Assembly (NCBI GenBank): GCA_016763285.1
Contig: JAESUC010000073.1
Location: 1-41,508, forward strand
DNA length: 41,508 nt
Reading direction: 5' to 3'
Source of the DNA: Pseudomonas sp.
GTDB lineage: Bacteria; Pseudomonadota; Gammaproteobacteria; Pseudomonadales; Pseudomonadaceae
Shown here: positions 32,481-40,869 of the stretch, piece by piece
How the letters are laid out: every line of letters starts with the position of its first letter
Numbering within the stretch: position 1 is the stretch's first letter
The notes under the pieces: model-generated
The model's database searches: none
What the model was told of the DNA's origin: nothing
The model's input: the letters and a program-made list of their open reading frames with translations, nothing else
Position numbers and translations under genes: made by a program

Positions 32481-33386
32481 ATGACGACCTTGACCAATGC
32501 AGCACAGGCCAGCGCCCTGTGGCGCGACTACCTTGAACTGACCAAACCCAAGGTAGTGGCGCTGATGATCATCACCTCGGCGATCGGCATGCTGCTGGCG
32601 ACCGAAGGCATGGTGCCCTGGACCGTACTGATCCTGGGCAACCTGGGCATCGCCCTGTGTGCAGGGTCGGCCGCGACGGTCAACCATCTGGTGGACCGCC
32701 GTATCGACATCCACATGGCCCGTACCCAGCGCCGACCGATGGCCCAGGGACGCGTCAATCCGATCAACGCCATGGCTTTTGCGCTGGTCATGGGCGTCGC
32801 TGGCATGGCGATCCTGCTCACCTGGATCAACCCGGTCACCGCCTGGCTGACCCTGGGCTCGCTCCTTGGCTATGCAGTGGTCTACACCCTGTTTCTCAAG
32901 CGCGCCACGCCACAGAATATCGTCATCGGCGGTATCGCCGGCGCCGCACCACCGCTGCTCGGCTGGACCGCCGTGACCGGTCAGATCGACGCTGAAGGCC
33001 TGCTGCTGGTACTGATCATCTTTGCCTGGACCCCGCCGCATTTCTGGGCCCTGGCGATCCACCGCAAGGCGGAATATGCCAAGGTCGACATCCCCATGCT
33101 GCCGGTGACCCACGGCGAGCGTTACACCAAGCTGCATATCCTGCTGTATACCTTCATTCTGCTGGCCGTGAGCATGCTGCCGTTCGTGATCCACATGAGC
33201 GGGCCGATCTACCTGGCCGCGGCTCTGTTGCTGGGTCTGCGCTTCATTGACTGGGCCTGGGCAATGTGGCGCGACAGCCGCCCCCACGCAGCAATCAAGA
33301 CCTTCAAGTTCTCGCTCTGGTATCTGCTCTGGATCTTCGTTGCGCTGCTGGTCGATCATTATGTCGGAGTTGCCGGATGGCTATGA
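32481..33386 (+). CDS. ctaB: Protoheme IX farnesyltransferase (heme O synthase)
   Basis: The product has 301 residues, about nine membrane helices, UbiA superfamily. The first prenyl-diphosphate/Mg site is 'NHLVDRRIDIHMARTQRRP' (N-x3-D-x3-D) and the second 'HRKAEYAKVDIPMLPVTHG'. It attaches farnesyl to heme b, the step before CtaA. ATG 32481 has GGGGGA six bases upstream; ATG 32448 has none. It overlaps the sco gene by ten bases. Confidence 0.96.
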   Translation: MTTLTNAAQASALWRDYLELTKPKVVALMIITSAIGMLLATEGMVPWTVLILGNLGIALCAGSAATVNHLVDRRIDIHMARTQRRPMAQGRVNPINAMAFALVMGVAGMAILLTWINPVTAWLTLGSLLGYAVVYTLFLKRATPQNIVIGGIAGAAPPLLGWTAVTGQIDAEGLLLVLIIFAWTPPHFWALAIHRKAEYAKVDIPMLPVTHGERYTKLHILLYTFILLAVSMLPFVIHMSGPIYLAAALLLGLRFIDWAWAMWRDSRPHAAIKTFKFSLWYLLWIFVALLVDHYVGVAGWL

Positions 33387-34009
33387 GTGGTGTGCAGAAA
33401 ACCGTTCTGGTGACAGTCGCGGCCATCGCCCTGGTGCTGGGCGCCGTCGTGGCCAAGGTCAATCGGCAGGCGCCGCTGGATCGGGATGTGCTGTCCAACT
33501 CGGGTATCTTCCTGTTCGACAGCCCGCGCAGCCTGCCTAGCGTCGAACTGCAATCCTCCACCGGTGATACCTGGACCGAGCAGGACCTGGTGGGCCAGTG
33601 GGATCTGCTGTTTTTCGGCTATACCTTCTGTCCGGACATCTGCCCGACGACCATGGCCGACCTGCGCACAGTGGCAGAAGCCCTTCCGCCCGCCGCGCGC
33701 GAGCGCTTGAGCGTGACCATGGTCAGTGTCGACCCCGAGCGGGATACGCCCCAGCAATTGTCTGAATACCTGGCCTATTTCAAGGCCGGCTTCAAGGGCG
33801 TGACCGGCGAGCCGACCCAGCTGGCCACACTGGCCCAGGCACTGTCGGTGGCCTACATCCCGCCGGATACCAGCGAAGAGAATTATCTGGTCGACCACAG
33901 TGGTCAGGTGGTCATGGTCAATCCCGAGGGGCAGTATGTCGGTTTTATCCGCCCGCCCTTCAAGACCGACGAGCTGAGCCTCTGGCTGCCACGTATCATG
34001 AGTCCCTAG
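33377..34009 (+). CDS. SCO1/SenC family copper chaperone
   Basis: The product has 210 residues. An N-terminal membrane anchor (~8-26) is followed by a thioredoxin fold with C85-PDI-C89 and H174 (YLVDHSG), the full SCO copper site. It loads CuA of subunit II. ATG 33377 is preferred to ATG 33383 because GGAG lies seven bases upstream. Last gene of the cox cluster; its end overlaps the convergent repair gene by 14 bp. Confidence 0.96.
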   Translation: MAMSGVQKTVLVTVAAIALVLGAVVAKVNRQAPLDRDVLSNSGIFLFDSPRSLPSVELQSSTGDTWTEQDLVGQWDLLFFGYTFCPDICPTTMADLRTVAEALPPAARERLSVTMVSVDPERDTPQQLSEYLAYFKAGFKGVTGEPTQLATLAQALSVAYIPPDTSEENYLVDHSGQVVMVNPEGQYVGFIRPPFKTDELSLWLPRIMSP

Positions 34010-34823
34010 CAGGCCGAATGGTCTTGCCGTTTTTGCCTTTTACGCCCTGCGCCTGACCGTCCTTCTGCGAGCCTGCGCGGGCCTCGCTGAGCAGCACAGG
34101 AATCAGCTTGCCCTCGGTGAGTCCCTTCCAGAAACGCAGGGGCATATGCCCCTGCATCGCCTGGCGGTTGAGCCGTGCCGGATTGAAGATGCTCGCATAA
34201 TAGGTCTCCCATAACCGATCCTCCCCGCCGCTCGATGCCTGCGCCCGCGCCTGCCATGCCGCCGGACAGGGCCGGCGATATTCCAGTTGCGCACCGTCGT
34301 ACCAGACGGCGTCCCGGGGTGTGGCGATCAACCAGCGCTGCCGGCCCAGACGCTCGGCAAAATGCAGGCTGGCGCCGGCCAGAATGTCATGGGCCGGCTC
34401 ATACCAGGCGACATAGTCCAGATCCGCTGCATTGGTCACTGGCTGAAAACGAACGAATGCATGCAGATGGTGCGCCTCGCGGCTCACCGACTTGATGCGC
34501 CGGTGCAACTCGCTGCCATCGCAATCCCCGGCCAGCATGGCCTCGCGTTCACCCTTGGTCACCCGCCAGAGAATCCGGTACAGCAGATTCCAGCGCCCCG
34601 GCATGCGATATTGCGCAGCACTGCGCAATTGCTCGATCAGTTCGCCGGGCACCCGGGTGACGGCGCCGCCACCGTGGTATGGCGCAGGCTCTTCAGCGGC
34701 GAACAGCTGCGGCCGATTTTCATCCTCCCAGACCACCGCATGGGGCGGCAGGCCCTCGGCCAGGAGCCCCCGCGCCTGACCGCGCCATGTTTCGAAATCG
34801 TCTTCACAGCAGAGCACCCGCAT
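33996..34823 (-). CDS. TIGR03915 family putative DNA repair protein (DUF4130)
   Basis: The product has 275 residues. The N-terminal 'MRVLCCEDDFETWRGQARGLL' and the segments 'LHRRIKSVSREAHHLHAFVRF' and 'WYEPAHDILAGASLHFAERL' are typical of the TIGR03915/DUF4130 family, which is nearly always encoded next to the TIGR03916 radical SAM protein found here. Its biochemical function is not established; similarity to uracil-DNA-glycosylase-like proteins has been noted. GAGG lies five bases upstream of ATG 34823. It follows the radical SAM gene by 7 bp, so both are under the same LexA-controlled promoter. Confidence 0.88.
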   Translation of the reverse strand: MRVLCCEDDFETWRGQARGLLAEGLPPHAVVWEDENRPQLFAAEEPAPYHGGGAVTRVPGELIEQLRSAAQYRMPGRWNLLYRILWRVTKGEREAMLAGDCDGSELHRRIKSVSREAHHLHAFVRFQPVTNAADLDYVAWYEPAHDILAGASLHFAERLGRQRWLIATPRDAVWYDGAQLEYRRPCPAAWQARAQASSGGEDRLWETYYASIFNPARLNRQAMQGHMPLRFWKGLTEGKLIPVLLSEARAGSQKDGQAQGVKGKNGKTIRPARDS

Positions 34824-34830
34824 CAGCGCC

Positions 34831-36045
34831 TCACGCCCAGAGCGCCATTTGCGCCGGTTGATCGCTCAACTGACTGCGCAGATGGGCCGACTCGAGGGTG
34901 TCCTGGCGCGGGCGATAATCACTGGTGACCACGAAGGGACGCGCCTTGTCGATGACACAGCGCATGCGCAGCAGGTCTTCGAAGCGGATTCGCTTGAGCC
35001 GGCGCAAACTGACGATGCGCTGGGCCGTGCGAATGCCGATGCCCGGCACACGGGCGATCATCGCCGGCTCGGCGCGGTTGAGATCCACCGGAAACTCGGC
35101 CCGGTTACCCAATGCCCAGGCCAGCTTGGGGTCGATATCCAGCGGCAGGTTGCCGGTCGCGCCCAGCAGCTCATTTGCCTTGAAACCGTAACTGCGCAGC
35201 AGAAAATCGGCCTGGTACAGGCGATGTTCGCGCAATAAAGGCGGCGCCTGGAAGGGGACCGACGCCGGGCTGTTGGGGATCGGGCTGAACGCCGAATAGT
35301 AGACACGGCGCAAACGGTAGTCGCCATACAGGGCTTCGGCCGTATGCAATATGCGGCTGTCATCGCTGGCATCGGCGCCGACGATCATTTGCGTGCTCTG
35401 GCCCCCGGGGGCGAACCGCGGCGCACGCTTGTCTGCCCGCGATTCATTGGAGGCACTGTCGATCGTCCCCATGGCCCCGGTAATGCTGGCCAACCGCTTC
35501 TCCGGCGCCAGCTGAATCAGGCTTGCGGGGCTGGGCAGTTCGATGTTCACACTGAGCCTGTCGGCATAGCGCCCGGCCTCCTCGATCAATGCCGGGTCCG
35601 CCTCGGGAATGGTCTTGAGGTGGATATAGCCACGGAACTGATGCTCCTCGCGCAGCACCTTGGCCACGCGAATCAGTTGCTCCATGGTGTAATCCGGTGA
35701 CTGGATGATCCCGGAGCTGAGGAACAGACCACTGACATAATTGCGCTGATAGAAATCCAGCGTCAGCTTGATCACCTCCTCCGGCGAAAAGCGCGCCCGC
35801 GGCACATCACTGGAACGGCGGTTGACGCAATACTGGCAGTCATACAGACAGAAATTGGTCAGCAGGATCTTCAATAGGGAAACGCAGCGGCCATCAGGCG
35901 TATAGCTGTGACAGATGCCCATGCCGTTGGTCGCGCCGATGCCGTCCTTGCCCCGGGAGCTGCGTTTGGGTGCGCCGCTACTGGCACAGGACGCATCGTA
36001 TTTCGCGGCGTCGGCCAGAATGGTGAGTTTATCGATCAGCTCCAT
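34831..36045 (-). CDS. Putative DNA modification/repair radical SAM protein (TIGR03916)
   Basis: The product has 404 residues. The 4Fe-4S radical SAM motif is C66-x3-C70-x2-C73 (FCLYDCQYC). Additional Cys at 20, 45 and 54 are part of the family's N-terminal region. The C-terminus carries a helix-hairpin-helix DNA-binding motif ('RVPGIGIRTAQRIVSLRRLKRI', ~340-362). It is thought to act on DNA together with the TIGR03915 protein, but no reaction is established. ATG 36045 is chosen over the frame start at 36093, which would lie upstream of the LexA box. The LexA site 13 bases before the start indicates SOS induction. Confidence 0.9.
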   Translation of the reverse strand: MELIDKLTILADAAKYDASCASSGAPKRSSRGKDGIGATNGMGICHSYTPDGRCVSLLKILLTNFCLYDCQYCVNRRSSDVPRARFSPEEVIKLTLDFYQRNYVSGLFLSSGIIQSPDYTMEQLIRVAKVLREEHQFRGYIHLKTIPEADPALIEEAGRYADRLSVNIELPSPASLIQLAPEKRLASITGAMGTIDSASNESRADKRAPRFAPGGQSTQMIVGADASDDSRILHTAEALYGDYRLRRVYYSAFSPIPNSPASVPFQAPPLLREHRLYQADFLLRSYGFKANELLGATGNLPLDIDPKLAWALGNRAEFPVDLNRAEPAMIARVPGIGIRTAQRIVSLRRLKRIRFEDLLRMRCVIDKARPFVVTSDYRPRQDTLESAHLRSQLSDQPAQMALWA

Positions 36046-36058
36046 GGGGCGCTCTTTA

Positions 36059-36078
36059 TACTGTATAAAAATACAGCA
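36059..36078 (-). promoter_or_regulatory. LexA (SOS) box of the radical SAM/TIGR03915 operon
   Basis: The plus strand reads TACTGTATAAAAATACAGCA, with CTGT-N8-ACAG at 36061-36076. This matches the E. coli-type LexA consensus TACTGTATATATATACAGTA at 18 of 20 positions. It covers the -10 of the operon promoter and lies 13 bases upstream of the ATG. Confidence 0.85.
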
Positions 36079-36090
36079 TAAGCACTTGAA
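36062..36090 (-). promoter_or_regulatory. Promoter of the SOS-controlled repair operon
   Basis: On the minus strand, TTCAAG (36085-36090), a 17-bp spacer and TATACA (36062-36067). The -10 is inside the LexA box, so LexA binding would block transcription. Confidence 0.6.
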
Positions 36091-36140
36091 CACAGGCCCT
36101 CAAGCGGTACGCCGCTCCGGTTACAAAATTGCTGGGCACT

Positions 36141-36169
36141 TTCAGCCAGGACCCCTTCAGCCAGGACCC
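36141..36169. repeat. 14-bp tandem duplication across the pdeM stop codon
   Basis: TTCAGCCAGGACCC occurs at 36141-36154 and again at 36156-36169, one base apart. The second copy contains the stop codon of pdeM (36157-36159). It looks like a small local duplication. Confidence 0.8.
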
Positions 36170-36804
36170 TCGAACAGTTCACCCTCTATCACCAGCACCG
36201 TGCGCCCCGGCGCGTTGCGCGGCACATCCCAGCCGCCGGTCAGGGCGCCGAAGGACGGCAATACGCTGACCTGCTCGCGAAACCAGAACACCGGGGCACG
36301 TAGCCGGTCGGCAGCCACCTGCAGCGTCAGCACCGGGTGCAGGTGCCCGGCCAGCACATGGCGACCCGCCACCGGTTCCGGCTCATGGCGCAGGCGGAAG
36401 GGTCCCAGATCGAGAAAATCGTGCCAGCGAATGCCGATGTCCACGCCCGCCGCATGCCGATCGTGGTTACCCACCACGGCCTCGACCGACACTCCCCCAT
36501 GCTGGGCCAGCCATTGCGGAAACAGCTGCAGAAAGGGCTCGCCAAGTGACGGCCGGTGGTGGAAGAAATCGCCCAGCACGATCAGCCGTCGGGGGTTGAA
36601 CGCCTCGATCAGGCTGCTGAGCCGCTGCAGATCGTCACGGCTCTGTCCGCTCGGTACAGCGAGACCGCGGCGTCGCATCAGAGCCGCCTTGCCAAAGTGC
36701 GTGTCTGCCACCAGCAGGGTGGATTCGGCGGGATAGAACAGGGCGCCCTCACCATGCAATACCACCTGCGCGCCCGCCAGGGTCCAGTCAAGCGTGCGAC
36801 TCAA
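36157..36804 (-). CDS. pdeM: Ligase-associated DNA damage response endonuclease PdeM
   Basis: The 215-residue product is a metallophosphoesterase with all motifs: D34-x-H36 (VADTHFGK), G78-D79 (LGDFFHH), N113-H114-D115 (GNHD) and H154-x-H156 (GHLHP). The Pseudomonas putida relative is a Mn-dependent DNA endonuclease of the Lhr cluster. The start is TTG 36804: it overlaps the helicase stop (TTGA), has AGAGGAAG at a good distance, and gives the family length; no ATG is available before residue 43. Last gene of the four-gene repair operon. Confidence 0.92.
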   Translation of the reverse strand: MSRTLDWTLAGAQVVLHGEGALFYPAESTLLVADTHFGKAALMRRRGLAVPSGQSRDDLQRLSSLIEAFNPRRLIVLGDFFHHRPSLGEPFLQLFPQWLAQHGGVSVEAVVGNHDRHAAGVDIGIRWHDFLDLGPFRLRHEPEPVAGRHVLAGHLHPVLTLQVAADRLRAPVFWFREQVSVLPSFGALTGGWDVPRNAPGRTVLVIEGELFEGPG

Positions 36805-39284
36805 GGCTGCTTCCTCTTCTTGTTGCCTGCTGCGTGTTTTTCCAGACTGGCCAGCATGCGCTCCACGCGCTCGCGCCAACCCTCGGTACTGATGCGATTG
36901 CGCTGGCGTTCGACCCAGAGCGGAAACGCCAGGGGCGAGAAACGCTCCAGTGACACCAGCCTCAGGTGCTGGCCCGCAGCGCGCTCCAGCACGGCCCTGA
37001 GCCGCTGAATCTCCAGTTGATCCTCCAGCACCTCGCGACTGGCCTGGGCCAGCAGACGGTGTTCGGGATCATAGCGCTGCAACGTGTCATACAGAAGCCC
37101 GCTGGAGGCCTGCAATTGCCTGTCGGTCTTGCCACTGCCCGGAAACCCCTGGAACACCAGACCGCTGACCCGGGCGATATCGCGAAACTGTCGGCGCGCC
37201 AGCTCGCCGGCATTGAGCGCCGCCAGCACGTGTTCTAGCAAATGCTCGGGGTCCAGCAGGACGTGCCAGTCGGCTTCGGTCAGCTCCGGTAGAGGCTTGG
37301 AGGTCAACAGCTCCAGGCCATAGTCATTCACCGAGAGGGCGAAGGTCGCCGGTGTGATCTGTCCGAGACGCCAGGCAAGCAGCGCCGCCAGCCCCTCATG
37401 GGCCAGCCGACCGGCAAAGGGGTAGATGAACAGGTGCTCGCCTTCCCGGGAGCGGCATCGCTCGATCAACAGCCGTGAACGACCGGGCAGCGCCGACTGC
37501 TGCTTCTGCAGCTCCAGCACCGGCGCTATGGCCTTGACCTCCGGATCAGCGTACTGCCCGTTTTCAACCTCCTCGAAAATCGCCAGTACGCTCTCGGCCA
37601 GCTCGCTGGACAGCGGCAGACGGCCGCCGTACCAGCGCGGCACGCTGTGTCTCCGGGTCTTGGCCAGACGCACATAGGCTACCAGATCACGCACCTTGAC
37701 CAGCTCTAGCGCCCGCCCGGAGAACAGGAACACGTCCCCCGGCTTAAGGCGGGCGATAAAGGTCTCCTCGATGCTGCCCAGGCTGCCACCCTTCATGAAG
37801 CGCACCTGAATCTGCGCATCGCTGGTAATGGTGCCGATCGCCATACGATGCCGGCGGGCGATGCCGGTATTCTCGACCCGGTACACCCCCAGTTCCAGCG
37901 ACACCCGCTGGAACTGGGGATAGTGCTCGAGCACCGGGCCACCCTGGGTGATAAACAGCAGGCACCAGTCGAACACCTCTGCCTGCAACCCGGCAAAGGC
38001 ATGGGTACTGCGTACCTGCGCCAGCGCATCCTCGGCGATGAATCCTGGGCCAGCAGCCAGCGTAACCAGGTGCTGCACCAGCACATCGAGACTCATTCTT
38101 GGCGGCCGCCGGGCCTCCACCTGACCGGCCTCCCAGGCCCTTCGCGCCGCGGCAATCTCGACCAGCTCCAGGGCATGGCTGGGCACACAGAGTATTTCGC
38201 TGACCGCCCCCGGCTGGTGCCCGGAGCGGCCAGCCCGTTGCATCAGCCGGGCGACGCCTTTCGGACTGCCCACCTGCACGACCCGGTCCACCGGGGAGAA
38301 ATCCACACCCAGATCGAGACTGGAGGTGCAAACCACACAGCGGAAAGCGCCCTGGCGCAGACCGTCCTCGATGCGACGGCGCACCTTGCGATCAATCGAG
38401 CCGTGGTGCAGACCCATTTCCGTGACCCATTCCAACCGGGCCTTGAGGATGGCTTCAAACCAGAGTTCGGACTGGGAGCGAGTGTTGGTGAACAGCAGTG
38501 AGGTCTTGCCCCCAGCCAGATAGTCGAGGACGCCATCGAGCTGCGACAATCCCAGGTGGCCGGCCCAGGGAAAGCGCTCGACATTGGTCGGGCAGAGACC
38601 GCGGATGGTCAGGGGCTTGCCCTGCGCCCCGGCGATGCGCACTCCCGGTGCAGCGCCCTCACCCAGCAATACCGCCATGGCCTCATCCAGATTGCCCAGG
38701 GTTGCCGACAGGCCCCACACGGCAAGCCCCGGGTGCCGCGCCCGCAACCAGGCCAGGCACAACTGCAGCTGCACGCCGCGCTTGTTACCCAGCAGTTCAT
38801 GCCATTCATCGACGATGACCGCATCCAGATGGCGGAAGCTGTCCTCGGCATTGCGGTAGGAGAGCAATACCGAGAGGCTTTCCGGCGTCGTCACCAGGGT
38901 GTCCGGCAGCTTGCGTTGCTGTCTCGCGCGCACGCTGGCGGAGGTATCGCCAGTACGCGTCTCGACCCGCCAGTCCAGCCCCAGGGCATCGACGGCGGCC
39001 TGCAGATGGCCAGCGGTGTCAGTGGCCAGGGCACGCAGCGGCGTGATCCAGAGTACCCGCAAGCCACTGGTGCGCTGCCGGTTCTCCAGTGCCCGGGACA
39101 CCGGGCCCAGCCAGGCGGCCAGGGTCTTGCCCGAGCCGGTGGAGGCGTGAATCAGCCCGCTATGGCCGGCGCGAAAGGCCTCCCAGGCCTCGCGCTGGAA
39201 CGGCGCTGACTGCCAGCCCTGGCTGGCGAACCAGGCGTCGATGGCGGCCAGCCCATCCACTGCCGCCTCGGGCTTAACCGCCAT
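36801..39284 (-). CDS. Ligase-associated DNA damage response DEXH-box helicase (Lhr-core type)
   Basis: The product has 827 residues, the size of Lhr-Core proteins. Walker A is ASTGSGKT (47-54). Motif II is DEWH (159-162). 'VTTPESLSVLLS', 'TSSLDLGVDFSPVDRVVQVGSPKGVARLMQRAGRSGHQPG' (motifs V-VI) and the winged-helix and Lhr-specific domains follow. It is an ATP-driven 3'-5' translocase on single-stranded DNA that unwinds RNA:DNA duplexes in characterised relatives. ATG 39284 overlaps the ligase stop by 11 bp and has no clear ribosome site, so translation is probably coupled. Confidence 0.94.
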   Translation of the reverse strand: MAVKPEAAVDGLAAIDAWFASQGWQSAPFQREAWEAFRAGHSGLIHASTGSGKTLAAWLGPVSRALENRQRTSGLRVLWITPLRALATDTAGHLQAAVDALGLDWRVETRTGDTSASVRARQQRKLPDTLVTTPESLSVLLSYRNAEDSFRHLDAVIVDEWHELLGNKRGVQLQLCLAWLRARHPGLAVWGLSATLGNLDEAMAVLLGEGAAPGVRIAGAQGKPLTIRGLCPTNVERFPWAGHLGLSQLDGVLDYLAGGKTSLLFTNTRSQSELWFEAILKARLEWVTEMGLHHGSIDRKVRRRIEDGLRQGAFRCVVCTSSLDLGVDFSPVDRVVQVGSPKGVARLMQRAGRSGHQPGAVSEILCVPSHALELVEIAAARRAWEAGQVEARRPPRMSLDVLVQHLVTLAAGPGFIAEDALAQVRSTHAFAGLQAEVFDWCLLFITQGGPVLEHYPQFQRVSLELGVYRVENTGIARRHRMAIGTITSDAQIQVRFMKGGSLGSIEETFIARLKPGDVFLFSGRALELVKVRDLVAYVRLAKTRRHSVPRWYGGRLPLSSELAESVLAIFEEVENGQYADPEVKAIAPVLELQKQQSALPGRSRLLIERCRSREGEHLFIYPFAGRLAHEGLAALLAWRLGQITPATFALSVNDYGLELLTSKPLPELTEADWHVLLDPEHLLEHVLAALNAGELARRQFRDIARVSGLVFQGFPGSGKTDRQLQASSGLLYDTLQRYDPEHRLLAQASREVLEDQLEIQRLRAVLERAAGQHLRLVSLERFSPLAFPLWVERQRNRISTEGWRERVERMLASLEKHAAGNKKRKQP

Positions 39285-40869
39285 AGAGGTTCAGCAGCTC
39301 CTTTACCTGCTCCAGGGTGTCCGCTTCGGCCACCGGCTTGTCCTGCCGCCAGCGTGCTATGCGCGGAAAGCGCAGCGCGATGCCGGACTTGTGCCGCGGC
39401 GAGGGCTGGATGCCTTCGAAGGCGATTTCCAGCACCTGTTCGGGCTTGAGTGAGCGCACCGGTCCGAATTTCTCCACGGTGTTGCGGCGGATCCAGTGAT
39501 CGAGCTTCTGGATTTCCTGATCGGTCAGCCCGGAATAGGCCTTGGCGATGGGCACGTAGGCTTCGCCATCGCGCACGGCCAGCGTGTAGTCGGTATACAG
39601 ATTGGCCCGCCGGCCGTGGCCGGGCTGTGCGTAAAGCAGCACCGCGTCGATGGTCAGCGGCTCGATCTTCCACTTCCACCAGTCGCCGCGCACCCGCCCG
39701 CTGCGGTAGGGGCTGTCCAGGCGCTTGAGCATCAACCCTTCGACCATGCGCTCGCGGCTTTCCTCGCGCAGCTCTGCCAGCAGCGGCCAGTCGGCTGCAT
39801 TGACCGCAGGGCTGATGCGGATGGCATTGTCACCCCGCTTCGCCAGCAGCTTTTCCAGCAGCGCGCGGCGTTCATGCAGCGGTCGCTCGCGCCAGTCTGC
39901 CTGCTGGTATTCGAGCACGTCGTAGGCGAGAAAGATCACCGGGACCTCGCGCAGCAGCTTCTCACCCAGAGTCTTGCGCTGGATCCGTCGCTGCATCTGC
40001 GAGAACGGCAGTACCTGGGTGTCCCAGGCGAGTATCTCGCCATCCAGCACCACCTCCGGCAGATCGGCAGCAGCGGCCTCGACCTCCGGAAAACGACCGT
40101 TCATCGGCTCCTCGCCGCGGGACCACAGCCATGTGCCATTGGGCCTGGCGATCAGTTGGGCACGTATGCCGTCCCACTTCCATTCGGCCAGCCACTCACG
40201 CAGATCACCAAGCGTGTCCGGCTCTCCTTCAAGAGGCGAGGCCAGAAAGAACGGGTAGGGCTGACCTTCACGCTCCTCGCGCTGCTCGGGGTCGAACAGG
40301 GCGGTAAAGAAGGCCGCCGTCGGCTCGAACTCACCGATCAGACGCCTGGCGATCAGGGCCCGAGGCAGGTCACCCAGAGACGCCAGAGCACGCTCGACCA
40401 GGCCGCGGGAGACGCCGACGCGCAGGCTGCCGGTCAGCAGCTTGTTATACAGAAAGCAGGCGGGGCGCGGCAGCCTGCGCCAATGGGCCAGCACGTGGGC
40501 CTTCTGTTCGGCCTCGTCGAGTTTACGCAGGCCCAGGATGGCCTGTTCGATCCACTCGGCCAGATCGCCGTCCACGGCGTGCCGCTGGTCGTCGCCTTCC
40601 ATCAACAGACTGATGGTTTCGGCCAGGTCGCCCACATGCTGATAGGTTTCCTCTACCAGCCAGTCCGGCAGGGCCGTCGCTTCGGCCAGCCATTCACGCA
40701 GCTTGAGCGGCCCGATCAGGCGTTTCATGCGGCGGCCGGCCAGAATATATACCGCCCAGGCGGCATCCGCCGGGGGTGCATCACGAAAATAGGCAATCAG
40801 GGCATCCAGTTTGACCTGGGTGCGGGTGGTGGCGTCGAGCTCGGCGTACAGATCGGCAAAGGCCTGCAT
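39274..40869 (-). CDS. ATP-dependent DNA ligase of the Lhr cluster (cisplatin damage response type)
   Basis: The product has 531 residues. An N-terminal helical domain (~1-205) precedes the nucleotidyltransferase domain with adenylation motif K231-W-D-G234. 'VVLDGEILAWD' (motif III), 'FLAYDVLEYQ' (IIIa), 'VEGLMLKRLDSPY' (IV) and 'WWKWKIEP' (V) are all present, followed by the OB domain. It seals nicks with ATP and is distinct from the NAD-dependent LigA. It shares the four bases ATGA at 40869 with the exonuclease gene. Confidence 0.94.
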   Translation of the reverse strand: MQAFADLYAELDATTRTQVKLDALIAYFRDAPPADAAWAVYILAGRRMKRLIGPLKLREWLAEATALPDWLVEETYQHVGDLAETISLLMEGDDQRHAVDGDLAEWIEQAILGLRKLDEAEQKAHVLAHWRRLPRPACFLYNKLLTGSLRVGVSRGLVERALASLGDLPRALIARRLIGEFEPTAAFFTALFDPEQREEREGQPYPFFLASPLEGEPDTLGDLREWLAEWKWDGIRAQLIARPNGTWLWSRGEEPMNGRFPEVEAAAADLPEVVLDGEILAWDTQVLPFSQMQRRIQRKTLGEKLLREVPVIFLAYDVLEYQQADWRERPLHERRALLEKLLAKRGDNAIRISPAVNAADWPLLAELREESRERMVEGLMLKRLDSPYRSGRVRGDWWKWKIEPLTIDAVLLYAQPGHGRRANLYTDYTLAVRDGEAYVPIAKAYSGLTDQEIQKLDHWIRRNTVEKFGPVRSLKPEQVLEIAFEGIQPSPRHKSGIALRFPRIARWRQDKPVAEADTLEQVKELLNLYGG

